DNA of 64,000 nt, taken from Blattabacterium cuenoti (GTDB lineage: Bacteria > Bacteroidota > Bacteroidia > Flavobacteriales > Blattabacteriaceae). This document shows positions 7,817 to 17,088 of the stretch, one piece after another. The first letter of the stretch is position 1. Every line of letters starts with the position of its first letter. Made by a program: the position numbers and the translations under genes. Location: contig NZ_CP059203.1 of NCBI RefSeq assembly GCF_014251955.1, positions 242,789-306,788 of the forward strand, written 5' to 3'. Below the pieces are notes generated by a model that saw nothing but the letters and a program-made list of their open reading frames with translations, was not told the origin of the DNA and searched no databases.

Positions 7817-8638
7817 ATTCTTCTTTTTCTTCTTATTATTCTTCTTAGTAGTAGAAAGAGAAAAGGAAATACAGATACTTAATTGATAAAGAATTATCAA
7901 AGGAATCAAAACAATTATTGTACTTAAAATATCTCCAGGAGTAATTGCAGAAGCAATAATTAATATAATCAAAAAAGCATGTTTTCTATACTTTTTTAAA
8001 AAAGAATAAGATAATAATTCTATTTTTGTTAAAAAATATATAAGAATTGGAAACAAAAAAGTAATTCCCATAGATAATATAGAATGCATCATCAAAGATA
8101 TGTAATCTGATAAATCAAATATATTCTTTGGAAAAGAACTAATTTTAAAAGTATAACCAAAATGAATTAAAAACGGACACAATATAAAATAACCGAAAAA
8201 AATTCCTAATAAGAATAAAAATGTAACGATTGCAATGATTTCTCTAGAATATTTTTTTTCTTTCTCAGAAAGAGCAGGTTTTATAAATTTCCAAAATTCA
8301 TAAAAAACATAAGGAAAAGACAAAATAATTCCTCCTATGAAACAAGTCCATATATACACATTAAATTGACCAAACATTTTTCTATTTTGTATTTCTAAGT
8401 TTTTCGAAAAAAAATCCATTTTTTTTTTTTGAAAAAAAAAATTTTCTAATTTGGAAAATATTCGGTAAGTAATAAAATCCGTTTTTGCAGGACCAAAAAG
8501 AATATAATCGAATATAATATGTTTATTATTCATCAAAAGAATCGTTGCTATTACAATAGCACATATACTATGAATCAAGTGTTTTCTGAATTCTTCAATG
8601 TGTTCCAAAAACGGCATTTCTTTTTTTTCATTTTTCAT
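7799..8638 (-). CDS. tatC: Sec-independent protein translocase subunit TatC
   Basis: TatC is the integral-membrane receptor of the twin-arginine translocase. The protein has 279 residues and six predicted membrane segments (about 18-36, 94-115, 136-160, 185-205, 221-237 and 240-258). It keeps the N-terminal MPFLEHIEEFRKHL signal-recognition region and the conserved FYEFWKFIKPALSEKEK loop. A Lys/Phe-rich insert near 65-85 is encoded by a T12 run next to an A10 run, a likely slippage site. The tail is KKNNKKKKKNKK. TatA/B are not in the window. Confidence 0.92.
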   Translation of the reverse strand: MKNEKKEMPFLEHIEEFRKHLIHSICAIVIATILLMNNKHIIFDYILFGPAKTDFITYRIFSKLENFFFQKKKMDFFSKNLEIQNRKMFGQFNVYIWTCFIGGIILSFPYVFYEFWKFIKPALSEKEKKYSREIIAIVTFLFLLGIFFGYFILCPFLIHFGYTFKISSFPKNIFDLSDYISLMMHSILSMGITFLFPILIYFLTKIELLSYSFLKKYRKHAFLIILIIASAITPGDILSTIIVLIPLIILYQLSICISFSLSTTKKNNKKKKKNKKPLV

Positions 8639-8775
8639 ATTTTTTTTTCATAAAAAAATGAAACAAATTCTAAAACAGAGAAAGAGAAAATTCTTTGTTT
8701 TAATTTAATAAAAAAAACAAATCCAAAAAATAGATAGGATAGCATATTAAAAAAACGAAAAAAATTTTCATTAGT

Positions 8776-9816
8776 ATGAAATGTGGAATCATAGGACTTC
8801 CAAATACAGGGAAATCAACCCTTTTTAATCTTATTTCTAATTCTAAAGCTTTGTCAGAAAATTTTCCTTTTTGTACCATAGAACCCAATTATGGAATTAC
8901 AAATGTTCCAGATAAAAGGTTATATGAACTAAAAAAATTCATTAATCCAATAAAAATAATTCCATACAAAATAAAAATTGTAGATATTGCTGGATTAATT
9001 AAAGGATCACATAAGGGAGATGGATTAGGAAATAAATTTTTATCTCATATTCGTGAAACAAATGTCATCATTCACATGATACGTATTTTCACTGATGTTA
9101 GTGTTATTCATGTGGAAGGGTCCATCAATCCCATTAGAGATAAAGAAATTATTGATTTAGAATTACAGTTAAAAGATTTAGAAACAATAGAAAAAAGATT
9201 AGAAAAAGAGAAAAATAAAACCAATCAATCTTATATTCTGTTGAAAAAAGTTTCTTCTTTTTTAAAAGAAGGAAAAAATATTAGAATGTTTCCGTTTCAA
9301 GATCATGAAAAAGAATTTATAAAAGATTTACATTTATTGACCATAAAACCTGTTATTTATGTCTGTAATGTAGAAGATGATAATAAGGATTGTAATAGTT
9401 TTTATGTAAAAATTATAAAAAAAATGGGAGAAAAGGAAAAAGCCCCCACAATCGTTTTATCATTGAAAAACGAATCAATGAAAAAAAAAAAAGAAAATTT
9501 CCATGAACATGAATCTGGAATTAATAAGTTGATCAAAAAAGCATATCAACTGTTAAATTTGCAAACTTTTTTTACGATAGGAAAAAAAGAAATTCGCGGA
9601 TGGTCTATTCCAAATCACTGGACAGCTTATCAAGCTTCTTCTGTAATCCATACAGATTTAAAAAAAGGATTTCTTTGTGCAGAAGTCATTCATTACAAAG
9701 ATTTTATTAAATATGGATCCTCAGAAAAAGCAAAAAAAGCAGGAAAAATGTTTTTGGCAGGAAAAAATTCCTTTTTACAAGATGGAGATCTTATTCATTT
9801 TCGATTCAATAAGTGA
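8776..9816 (+). CDS. ychF: Redox-regulated ATPase YchF
   Basis: YchF is an Obg-family P-loop protein that binds ribosomes and prefers ATP. The 346-residue chain has the G1 motif GLPNTGKST at 7-15, DIAGLIKGSHKGDGLGNKFL in the G3 region, and a nucleotide-specificity segment reading NVED rather than NKxD, as in this family. The C-terminal TGS domain includes FFTIGKKEIRGW and AEVIHYKDF. An A12 run at 9481-9492 encodes four lysines in the helical insertion. The end overlaps the convergent M42 peptidase by 22 bases. Confidence 0.94.
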   Translation: MKCGIIGLPNTGKSTLFNLISNSKALSENFPFCTIEPNYGITNVPDKRLYELKKFINPIKIIPYKIKIVDIAGLIKGSHKGDGLGNKFLSHIRETNVIIHMIRIFTDVSVIHVEGSINPIRDKEIIDLELQLKDLETIEKRLEKEKNKTNQSYILLKKVSSFLKEGKNIRMFPFQDHEKEFIKDLHLLTIKPVIYVCNVEDDNKDCNSFYVKIIKKMGEKEKAPTIVLSLKNESMKKKKENFHEHESGINKLIKKAYQLLNLQTFFTIGKKEIRGWSIPNHWTAYQASSVIHTDLKKGFLCAEVIHYKDFIKYGSSEKAKKAGKMFLAGKNSFLQDGDLIHFRFNK

Positions 9817-10892
9817 TCTATTTTTAAATTATTAATCTCTTTTAAAGATTCAAAAATTAATTGTATAGTTTTTTTTATGTCTTCTTTATGAATCATTTCT
9901 ACTGTAGTATGCATATATCTAAGAGGAAGAGAGATTAATGCAGATGCAACTCCTTTATTTGAATAAGCGAAAGCATCTGTATCTGTTCCAGTAGATCTAG
10001 ATGAAACTAAACGTTGAAAAGGAATTTTTTTATTTTTAGCAGTATTTATAATAAGTTCTCTCAGATTTTTTTGTATTGAAGGAGCATATCCAATAACAGG
10101 TCCTTTTCCACATCGAATATCTCCTTGTACTTTTTTATCAATCATAGGAGTAGAAGTATCATGTGTTACATCCGTGACTATAGCCATATTAGGTTTTATA
10201 GTATTGGAAATCATTTTAGCTCCTTTCAATCCTATTTCTTCTTGAACAGAATTTACCACATATAATCCAAATTCAAAATTATATTGATATTCCTTTATCA
10301 TTTTTGCGACTTCAGCAATTATAAATCCTCCTATTTTATTATCTAACGCTCTGCATACAAAATAATTATTATTCATGATAAAAAATTTATCAGGATAAGT
10401 AATTACACAACCTATATGAACTCCCATTTTCTCTACTTCCTTTTTATTTAAAGCGCCTATATCTACAAATATATTCTCTATATTAGGGGTTTTTTCTTCT
10501 GAAGGTTTTCTCGTATGAATAGCAGGCCAACCAAATATTCCATGAATATGTCGTCCATTTTCTGTGTGGATGATGACTCGTTTAGATGTAGCTATTTGAT
10601 GATCTGATCCTCCATTACGTGATACATAGATGATCCCATCATCCGTTATATGATTCACATACCAAGATATTTCATCAGCATGTGCTTCAATAATTAATTT
10701 TTTTGAAGAATTTGGATTAATGATTCCGACTACCGTCCCGTATAAATCGGTTTCTATTTTTTCTACATAATTCCTTATGTAGTCTTTCCATATTTTTTGT
10801 CCTTCATTTTCATATCCTGTTGGAGAAAAACTATTTAGATAATTTTCTAGAAATTTTATAGACTCTTCATTTATTGAATAAAAATCTTCCAT
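9795..10892 (-). CDS. M42-family metallo-aminopeptidase
   Basis: The 365-residue cytosolic enzyme matches the M42 (FrvX / glutamyl aminopeptidase / endoglucanase M) family, which trims peptides with two metal ions. All expected ligands are present: H71 and D73 in HADE, D184 in CRALDNKIGG, E219 with the catalytic E218 in VQEEIG, D241 in VTDVTHD and H328 in MHTTVE. In an endosymbiont its likely job is recycling peptides. It starts 11 bases after dapF ends and is probably cotranscribed with it. Confidence 0.9.
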   Translation of the reverse strand: MEDFYSINEESIKFLENYLNSFSPTGYENEGQKIWKDYIRNYVEKIETDLYGTVVGIINPNSSKKLIIEAHADEISWYVNHITDDGIIYVSRNGGSDHQIATSKRVIIHTENGRHIHGIFGWPAIHTRKPSEEKTPNIENIFVDIGALNKKEVEKMGVHIGCVITYPDKFFIMNNNYFVCRALDNKIGGFIIAEVAKMIKEYQYNFEFGLYVVNSVQEEIGLKGAKMISNTIKPNMAIVTDVTHDTSTPMIDKKVQGDIRCGKGPVIGYAPSIQKNLRELIINTAKNKKIPFQRLVSSRSTGTDTDAFAYSNKGVASALISLPLRYMHTTVEMIHKEDIKKTIQLIFESLKEINNLKIDHLLNRK

Positions 10893-10902
10893 TTTTCATG
10901 TT

Positions 10903-11736
10903 TTAAATATTGATACATCCTTCAAATATAAATTTGACAGAACCAGTTAAATAAATTTCTTTATATTTATTTTGTATTTTTTTTAATGAAACCCACAATT
11001 TTCCTCCTAAAGTATGAACTAAAAATTCCTTAAAATTGAGATGAGGGTTCCTACAACACGGAATTTTTTCCATTTCATATGATGCGATCACAGAAGCAAC
11101 AACTCCTGTTCCGCAGGATAAAGTTTCATTTTCTATACCTCTTTCATAAGTACGAACTTGTAAAGTATTATCTTCAAGTATATTTACAAAATTTACATTA
11201 ACACCACCTATTTGAGAATAACGATTATGAAATCGTATAACTCTACCTTGTTTATAAACATCTATTTCTTTTAGATCTTTTTCTACAAAAAGAATATGAT
11301 GTGGGGAACCTGTATTTAAAAAAACATGATTCGAATTAACCTTTATCATATTTCTATTTATATCAAGTAACTTTACAGAAACTAAATCTCTATTTTGGAT
11401 TATTCCATAATGATATCCATCTATAGCTCTGAAATAGGTTTGATTTTCTTTTGCTATTTTTAATTTTTTTGAAAAAAAAACGGCACAACGTCCTCCATTC
11501 CCGCACATTGTACTTTCTTTTCCGTCAGAATTATAATATTTCATATAAAAATCACTTGTGGAATCATTTTTAATGAAAATAATTCCATCTGCTCCAATTC
11601 CAAAATGTCTATCACACAATTTTTGAAAAAAGAAATGATTTTTTTTTTCCTGTATTTCCTTTATTTCCTTGTTTCGAATATCTATTAAAATGAAATCATT
11701 TCCTGTTCCTTGAAATTTTAAAAAATCTATTTTCAC
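10903..11736 (-). CDS. dapF: Diaminopimelate epimerase
   Basis: DapF converts LL-DAP to meso-DAP, used for lysine and for peptidoglycan. The 277-residue enzyme keeps both catalytic cysteines, C78 in MCGNGGRC and C208 in LSCGTG, and the N-terminal FQGTGNDF block. The start is GTG at 11736, set by the family's usual MKIDFLKFQGTGNDF opening. MurE in this window carries a meso-DAP specificity motif, so this product feeds the wall pathway directly. Confidence 0.95.
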   Translation of the reverse strand: MKIDFLKFQGTGNDFILIDIRNKEIKEIQEKKNHFFFQKLCDRHFGIGADGIIFIKNDSTSDFYMKYYNSDGKESTMCGNGGRCAVFFSKKLKIAKENQTYFRAIDGYHYGIIQNRDLVSVKLLDINRNMIKVNSNHVFLNTGSPHHILFVEKDLKEIDVYKQGRVIRFHNRYSQIGGVNVNFVNILEDNTLQVRTYERGIENETLSCGTGVVASVIASYEMEKIPCCRNPHLNFKEFLVHTLGGKLWVSLKKIQNKYKEIYLTGSVKFIFEGCINI

Positions 11737-11749
11737 AAAAGTAAAAATA

Positions 11750-11757
11750 CAAAATTA
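11750..11757 (-). promoter_or_regulatory. Candidate -7 element for dapF
   Basis: The minus-strand sequence is TAATTTTG, a match to TAnnTTTG. It lies 14 bases before the GTG start and would give a very short leader. Confidence 0.35.
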
Positions 11758-11826
11758 TTTAAATGAAGTTAACATTATTTTTTTGAAAAAGTTGAATTTT
11801 AACTATTTTTAATCATCATTATATAA

Positions 11827-11834
11827 TATATTTG
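11827..11834 (+). promoter_or_regulatory. Candidate -7 element for the DegQ-like protease gene
   Basis: TATATTTG is an exact match to TAnnTTTG, 51 bases before the start codon of a monocistronic gene. Confidence 0.45.
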
Positions 11835-11884
11835 CGTTGTGTGTGTAGAGTTGATTATTTTGTTTTTTTTATAATTTCAAAAAT

Positions 11885-13447
11885 ATGAAGAAAATAGTCG
11901 CTTATATTATTATTAGCAGTTTGATGAGTTCAGTAGTAACTATTGCTGCATACAAAAAATATGCTGACAAAGAAAAATCTTTTCTCTTTCCTTCATATTC
12001 CGTTTCTCCTTCCTTAAAAACAAAACTGACATCATCTGATGCTTCGTTAGTTAGTTCTGCAGGATTACCTGATTTTACTAGAGTTGTAGAAAAAACAATT
12101 CATGCAGTAGTGAATGTGAAAAATTATTCTAAAAAATATAATAATAATGGAGTGGGGAATAGTAAATTTGATCCATTTGATTTTTTCTTTGGATTTCCTG
12201 ATGATTTTGGAGGAGAAAGAGGAAGAATTCCTAAAAAAAATGATTTTATAGGGCTTCATGGATCTGGGGTGATTATATCTCCTGATGGATATATTGTAAC
12301 CAATAATCATGTCATCAAGAATGCAGATAAAATAGAAATAACTCTTAATGATCAAAGATCTTATAGAGCAAAACTCATTGGAACAGATCCAAGTACAGAT
12401 ATAGCATTGTTAAAGATCAACGAGAAAAATCTACCATTTATTTATTTTTCAGATTCTAATAAAGTACGAGTAGGAGAATGGGTTTTAGCGATAGGAAATC
12501 CTTTTGATTTAAATTCCACTGTTACTGCAGGAATTATAAGCGCTAAGAATAGAAGTTTAGGAATTTTGAGAGGAGAAAATCAATCCAATCAAGCCGACGC
12601 AGCTACTACTATAGAATCTTTTTTTCAAACAGATGCAGCTGTTAATCCTGGAAATAGTGGAGGTGCATTAATCAATACAAATGGAGAATTAATTGGGATT
12701 AATACTGCTATTTCTTCAGTATCAGGAAATTTTATAGGATATAGTTTTGCAGCTCCTTCTAATTTAGTGGGAAAAGTAATACAGGATTTAAAAAAATATG
12801 GAACTGTACAACGTGCATTTTTAGGAGTTAGAGGAATAGATCTTTCTAAAGATGAATCTTTAAAAGCTTATAATCATGAAACACATCAAAATATAAAACA
12901 ACAACAAGGGTTTTTAATTGGAGAAGTTCTTTCCGGAAGTGGAGCTGATAAAGCAGGAATTAAAAAAGGAGACATTATCAAAAGTATAGATGGAAATCCA
13001 ATACAAAACATTGCTGATTTATCATTTATTGTTGGAACAAAACATCCAGGAGATCAAATAAAAGTGAATATTCTTCGAAATGGAGAAAGAAAGAATTTTT
13101 ACGTGATTTTAAGAGATATGCAAGGAAGAAAAAAAATTAGAAGAAGAGAAGAAATCACTTCATCGGAATTATTGGGAGCAACCTTTGAATCTCTTGGAAA
13201 AGAGGAGAAAAAATATTTAGGAATTAATTACGGAATTAGAATAAAAAAAATAAGTCCAGGTCGTTTGAGTAATATGGGAATGGAAGAAGGAGATATTGTT
13301 TTATCTATTAATGGAGAAAAAATGGAAAAACCTAATGATGTCGATCGTGTCTTATATCGTGTATTAAAAAAATATTCAGGAGACGTAACTATAAAATCCA
13401 TTAAACAAAATGGTCAAGTCTATATAGTAGGATTTGAAATAAATTAG
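11885..13447 (+). CDS. degQ: Periplasmic serine protease, DegQ/HtrA family
   Basis: The 520-residue protein has an N-terminal signal or anchor segment (about 3-22), a trypsin-like domain with the complete triad H142 (TNNHV), D172 (STDIALL) and S258 (GNSGG), and two PDZ domains (about 295-385 and 430-510). HtrA-type proteases degrade or refold damaged envelope proteins. The loop at 85-120 is rich in Gly, Asp and Phe, as in the Q-linker region of DegP. It ends in TAG, overlapping the opposite TAA of the LptF/G gene in the four bases 13444-13447. degP could equally be used as a name. Confidence 0.92.
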   Translation: MKKIVAYIIISSLMSSVVTIAAYKKYADKEKSFLFPSYSVSPSLKTKLTSSDASLVSSAGLPDFTRVVEKTIHAVVNVKNYSKKYNNNGVGNSKFDPFDFFFGFPDDFGGERGRIPKKNDFIGLHGSGVIISPDGYIVTNNHVIKNADKIEITLNDQRSYRAKLIGTDPSTDIALLKINEKNLPFIYFSDSNKVRVGEWVLAIGNPFDLNSTVTAGIISAKNRSLGILRGENQSNQADAATTIESFFQTDAAVNPGNSGGALINTNGELIGINTAISSVSGNFIGYSFAAPSNLVGKVIQDLKKYGTVQRAFLGVRGIDLSKDESLKAYNHETHQNIKQQQGFLIGEVLSGSGADKAGIKKGDIIKSIDGNPIQNIADLSFIVGTKHPGDQIKVNILRNGERKNFYVILRDMQGRKKIRRREEITSSELLGATFESLGKEEKKYLGINYGIRIKKISPGRLSNMGMEEGDIVLSINGEKMEKPNDVDRVLYRVLKKYSGDVTIKSIKQNGQVYIVGFEIN

Positions 13448-14535
13448 ATTAGATTTCTATTCCAGTAAAGTAAAATTGTTATCATTCCAAAAATTCCATT
13501 TGGAAGCCAAATAGATAAATAAGAAGGAAAATAATCTTTTGAAGAGTATACTTTTGTAATTTCTATGAAAAAAATATATAAAAAAGCTAATATGATTCCA
13601 ATTATAAGATTGTTTTCTGTGCTTCCTATTTTTTTTCTTGATGAAATAGATAATCCTAAAATAGTAAATATAAAAGTAGAAAAAGGCAAACTTGTTCTTT
13701 GATAATATTCATTCAAGTGAATATTTATATTTTTAGATCCCCTTTTTTTTTCTATTTCAATAAATTTTTTCAGTTCAGGAATGGTCATTGTTTCTGCTGT
13801 ATATTCTTCAGGTAAAAGTTCTTCTGGAGAAAGAGGAAAATAAATTTTCCTATAAATTCCTCTTAAAAAGAGATCCTTATTTTTTCTTATGTAGGTTTCA
13901 CTATAATCATATAGGATATATATCCTATATTTTTTTGACCAAAATATATTTTTGGATTTGAGAATATATACTAATTTTTTTCCATTAAATTTTTGATAGA
14001 CACATTCCTGTCCTATATTTTTTTTTTTTGAAAAATTTCGAATAAAAATATATTCATTTTTCGATATTTGAGTACTAATTGTTTTATAGTTTTCATATTT
14101 ATTCTTATATCTTGAACTTAACAAATATTGGTAATGGAATTTATTTTTCCTTTTATTAGCTAAGGGTAAAAAAGAATAGTTTATTGTAAAACTAAACAAT
14201 CCTATAATAGAAGATGAAATAAGATAAGGAATTGTGATTCTTTTGAAACTAATTCCGCTTCCTAGAATAGCAGTAATTTCTGAATTTTGGTTTAATCTGG
14301 AAGTAAAAAAGATAACAGATAAAAAAATGGCAATAGGAGAAAAAGTATTGGCTAACCAGATCGACCAAAATGGATAATAACGGATTAAAGCTTCTTTAAT
14401 TGATCCTTGGTTATTTTCTAACCTATGCATTCGTTGAGTGATATCGATAACTATCGATAATACTTGTATTCCAATAATAATAAATAAAAAGGTTCCAAGA
14501 ACATTACGAATAATATAACGATCAAGTATTTTCAT
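13444..14535 (-). CDS. LptF/LptG-family lipopolysaccharide export permease
   Basis: The 363-residue protein fits the YjgP/YjgQ family: three membrane segments at the N-terminal side (about 13-33, 56-80, 98-118), a soluble beta-jellyroll-like middle (about 130-265) and three more at the C-terminus (about 275-360). These permeases extract LPS from the inner membrane with LptB. The start MKILDRYIIRNVLGTF is typical. Whether it is LptF or LptG cannot be told, because both look alike in Bacteroidetes. It follows tgt by 8 bases on the same strand. Confidence 0.87.
   Translation of the reverse strand: MKILDRYIIRNVLGTFLFIIIGIQVLSIVIDITQRMHRLENNQGSIKEALIRYYPFWSIWLANTFSPIAIFLSVIFFTSRLNQNSEITAILGSGISFKRITIPYLISSSIIGLFSFTINYSFLPLANKRKNKFHYQYLLSSRYKNKYENYKTISTQISKNEYIFIRNFSKKKNIGQECVYQKFNGKKLVYILKSKNIFWSKKYRIYILYDYSETYIRKNKDLFLRGIYRKIYFPLSPEELLPEEYTAETMTIPELKKFIEIEKKRGSKNINIHLNEYYQRTSLPFSTFIFTILGLSISSRKKIGSTENNLIIGIILAFLYIFFIEITKVYSSKDYFPSYLSIWLPNGIFGMITILLYWNRNLI
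13909..13930. repeat. 22-bp perfect palindrome inside the LptF/G gene
   Basis: ATATAGGATAT is followed at once by its reverse complement ATATCCTATAT. It lies within codons of the soluble domain. In DNA this AT-rich one such palindrome per window could arise by chance. Confidence 0.9.
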
Positions 14536-14543
14536 ATTTTATT

Positions 14544-15674
14544 TTATAAACGTTTTTTCAATAAAGGGATTACTGATTTTTTCCAAGAATAAAAGGTTTC
14601 TTGCATAAGATGATTTCTTGCTTTCTTAATTAGATTGAAATAAAAAGAAAGGTTATGTAAAGAAGCTATTTGTTTTGCTAAATGTTCTTTGGAATAAAAA
14701 AGATGTCTCACATAAGATTTGCTATATGATTTATCTACATAAGAACTTCCAAATTCATCTAAACATGAAAAATCTTTTTCCCATTTTTTATTTTTTATAT
14801 TAATGATTCCTTTCCATGTAAATAACATTCCGTGACGTCCATTTCTTGTAGGAATTACGCAATCGAACATATCAATCCCAAGAGATATTCCTTCCAATAT
14901 CTCTTCAGGTCTTCCTATTCCCATTAAATATCTAGGTTTTTCTTTAGGCAAAATATCTGTGACTATATCCGTTATATATTGTGTTTTTTCTTGATCCTCT
15001 CCTAAACTTAATCCCCCTATAGCATTTCCTTCAGTATCTTCTAATAAAGAAATTTCTTCTGCAGAAAATTTTCTTAAATCAGGATAAATGCTTCCTTGAA
15101 CTATAGGAAAAAAACTTTGTTTATAACCGTATTTTTCTGGATTTTTTTTTAAAAAGGAAGAACATCTTCTTAACCAATTGTGTGTTCTTTGAAGAGATGA
15201 TTTTGCATTACTATGACTACAAGGAAAAGGGGGACAATCGTCCAAGGCCATAATCATATCTCCTCCTATAAAACGTTGAATTTCCATAGATTTTTCTGGA
15301 GAAAAAAAATGATAAGATCCATCTATAATAGATTGAAATCTTACACCGTTTTCTGTTATCTTATTCAATTTTTTCATAGAGTAAATTTGAAATCCACCAC
15401 TATCAGTTAAAATAGATTCTTTCCAATTCATAAAAGAATGAAGTCCTCCTGCATGAAATAATACTTCAATCCCAGGACGAAAATATAAATGATATGTATT
15501 TCCAAGAATGACCTTATATCCTACATCATATAGTTCATGTTTTGGGATCGATTTTACACTTCCTTTTGAAGCTACTGGCATAAAAATAGGAGTTTCTATT
15601 TTTCCATGATCTGTTTCTATAATCCCGACTCTTGCTTTAGAAAAATTATCTTTTTTTATTAAATGAAATTTCAT
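14544..15674 (-). CDS. tgt: Queuine tRNA-ribosyltransferase
   Basis: Tgt exchanges the wobble guanine of GUN anticodons for the queuosine precursor. The 376-residue enzyme keeps the general base D91 (DSGGFQ), the nucleophile D271 (GIDMFDCVIPTRNGRHG) and GGLSLGE. The zinc site of E. coli Tgt (CxCxxC then His) is not intact: the aligned positions near 309-315 read GSSYVDK, and only the histidine H340 remains. I believe this loss is shared by Bacteroidetes Tgt proteins. It is upstream of the LptF/G gene on the same strand, and divergent from the division cluster. Confidence 0.93.
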   Translation of the reverse strand: MKFHLIKKDNFSKARVGIIETDHGKIETPIFMPVASKGSVKSIPKHELYDVGYKVILGNTYHLYFRPGIEVLFHAGGLHSFMNWKESILTDSGGFQIYSMKKLNKITENGVRFQSIIDGSYHFFSPEKSMEIQRFIGGDMIMALDDCPPFPCSHSNAKSSLQRTHNWLRRCSSFLKKNPEKYGYKQSFFPIVQGSIYPDLRKFSAEEISLLEDTEGNAIGGLSLGEDQEKTQYITDIVTDILPKEKPRYLMGIGRPEEILEGISLGIDMFDCVIPTRNGRHGMLFTWKGIINIKNKKWEKDFSCLDEFGSSYVDKSYSKSYVRHLFYSKEHLAKQIASLHNLSFYFNLIKKARNHLMQETFYSWKKSVIPLLKKRL

Positions 15675-15758
15675 TTTTTTTGTAAAAATTAAATCAAATG
15701 ATTATAAAACATAATTTCGTAAACAAAAAAAACCGATTACAAAGAAAAAAAACAAAAA

Positions 15759-16697
15759 ATGAATTTACAACATTATTCTTACTACCATAATCCAGTTCTT
15801 CTGAAAGAAAGTATAGAGAATCTGATTACAGATAAAAATGGAATTTATGTAGATGTCACATTTGGTGGAGGAGGACACTCTTCTGCTCTTTTAAAAAGGT
15901 TAGATAGGAAAGCTATTTTAATTGCTTTAGATAAAGATAAAGAAGCAATTAAAAATAATTTCATAAAAGATGAACGATTTCGTTTATTTCACGATAATTT
16001 TATTCACATTAAACATATATTAAATTACAACCATATTCAAAAAGTATCAGGGGTATTAGCAGATTTAGGAATCTCTTCTTACCAAATAGATAATCCTATA
16101 AGAGGATTTTCTTATCGATTTAACTGTATTTTGGATATGAGAATGAATCAAGATGATCCTTATTCTGCTCAATATATTCTTAATAAATATTCTAAAAATA
16201 AATTATTTCATATATTTTATGAATATGGAGAATTCAAAAATGCAAGAAAAATTGTTGAAAAAATATTAGAAAGACGTTTTAACAAACCTATTAAAACAAC
16301 ATTCGATTTAATGAATATTTTTTTACTAAAAAAAGTATCTTTTAAAAGAAAAAGAAGATTTTTTTCTAGACTTTTCCAATCTCTACGAATAGAAGTTAAT
16401 AATGAAATAAATTGTTTAAAACATTTTTTGCTAGAATCTTCTAAAATTCTACTACCAGGAGGTAGAATTGCTATTATTTCCTATCATTCTATAGAAGATA
16501 GGATCATAAAATATTTTTTTAAAACAGGTATTTTTCAAAAAAAAAAAGAAGAAACGATTATAATAAGTAGTGATAAAAAAAGTATGATTCCATTCAAAAT
16601 GATCCATAAAAAAATCATTAAACCAAATAGTTTAGAAATTATAAATAATCCAAGATCTAGAAGCGCTAGATTAAGAATTGCTGAAAAACTATTATAA
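15759..16697 (+). CDS. rsmH: 16S rRNA (cytosine-1402-N4)-methyltransferase
   Basis: RsmH (MraW) methylates C1402 of 16S rRNA with S-adenosylmethionine. The 312-residue protein has the SAM-binding VDVTFGGGGHSSALL segment at 31-45, ADLGISSYQID, LDMRMNQ and the C-terminal NPRSRSARLRIAEK. It is the first gene of the dcw cluster here; the regulator gene mraZ, which normally precedes it, is missing, and the divergent tgt takes its place. The promoter is not clear; TAATTTCG, 7 of 8 matches to TAnnTTTG, lies near 15711. Confidence 0.95.
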   Translation: MNLQHYSYYHNPVLLKESIENLITDKNGIYVDVTFGGGGHSSALLKRLDRKAILIALDKDKEAIKNNFIKDERFRLFHDNFIHIKHILNYNHIQKVSGVLADLGISSYQIDNPIRGFSYRFNCILDMRMNQDDPYSAQYILNKYSKNKLFHIFYEYGEFKNARKIVEKILERRFNKPIKTTFDLMNIFLLKKVSFKRKRRFFSRLFQSLRIEVNNEINCLKHFLLESSKILLPGGRIAIISYHSIEDRIIKYFFKTGIFQKKKEETIIISSDKKSMIPFKMIHKKIIKPNSLEIINNPRSRSARLRIAEKLL

Positions 16698-16744
16698 ATA
16701 TTTTAATTTAAAAACAATCTATATATAAAATAATATATAATCAA

Positions 16745-17083
16745 ATGAAGAAAAATTTTTCTCTCTCTATCAAAGACATCCTGAAAGGAAAATTTTTAGT
16801 TAAAAAAAATGCATATCGTAGTTGGAATTTTATTGTTTTTCTGACTGTCCTTTCTTTAATAAGCATTACGAGTTCTCATATTATGGACAGAAAAATTAGA
16901 AAGATGACTAAGATTAGTGAAGAAATAAAAGAATTAAAATCTGTATATGCAGATGTGCATAGTCAATGTATGCAAATGCAATTGGCATCTGTTTTAAAAA
17001 AAAAATTAGTCAATAATAAATTGAAATATTTAAAGGAACCACCATACGAATTAATTTTAGAAGAAGAAAAACATATGGATTAG
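16745..17083 (+). CDS. ftsL: FtsL-like division protein
   Basis: The 112-residue protein has a basic cytoplasmic N-terminus, one membrane segment (about 27-45) and a short periplasmic helical part of the kind that forms a coiled coil (46-90). Sequence similarity alone is weak, but its place between rsmH and ftsI is where ftsL is found in dcw clusters. FtsL forms a complex with FtsQ and FtsB that activates FtsW/FtsI. It ends 5 bases before ftsI. Confidence 0.8.
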   Translation: MKKNFSLSIKDILKGKFLVKKNAYRSWNFIVFLTVLSLISITSSHIMDRKIRKMTKISEEIKELKSVYADVHSQCMQMQLASVLKKKLVNNKLKYLKEPPYELILEEEKHMD

Positions 17084-17088
17084 AAAAA

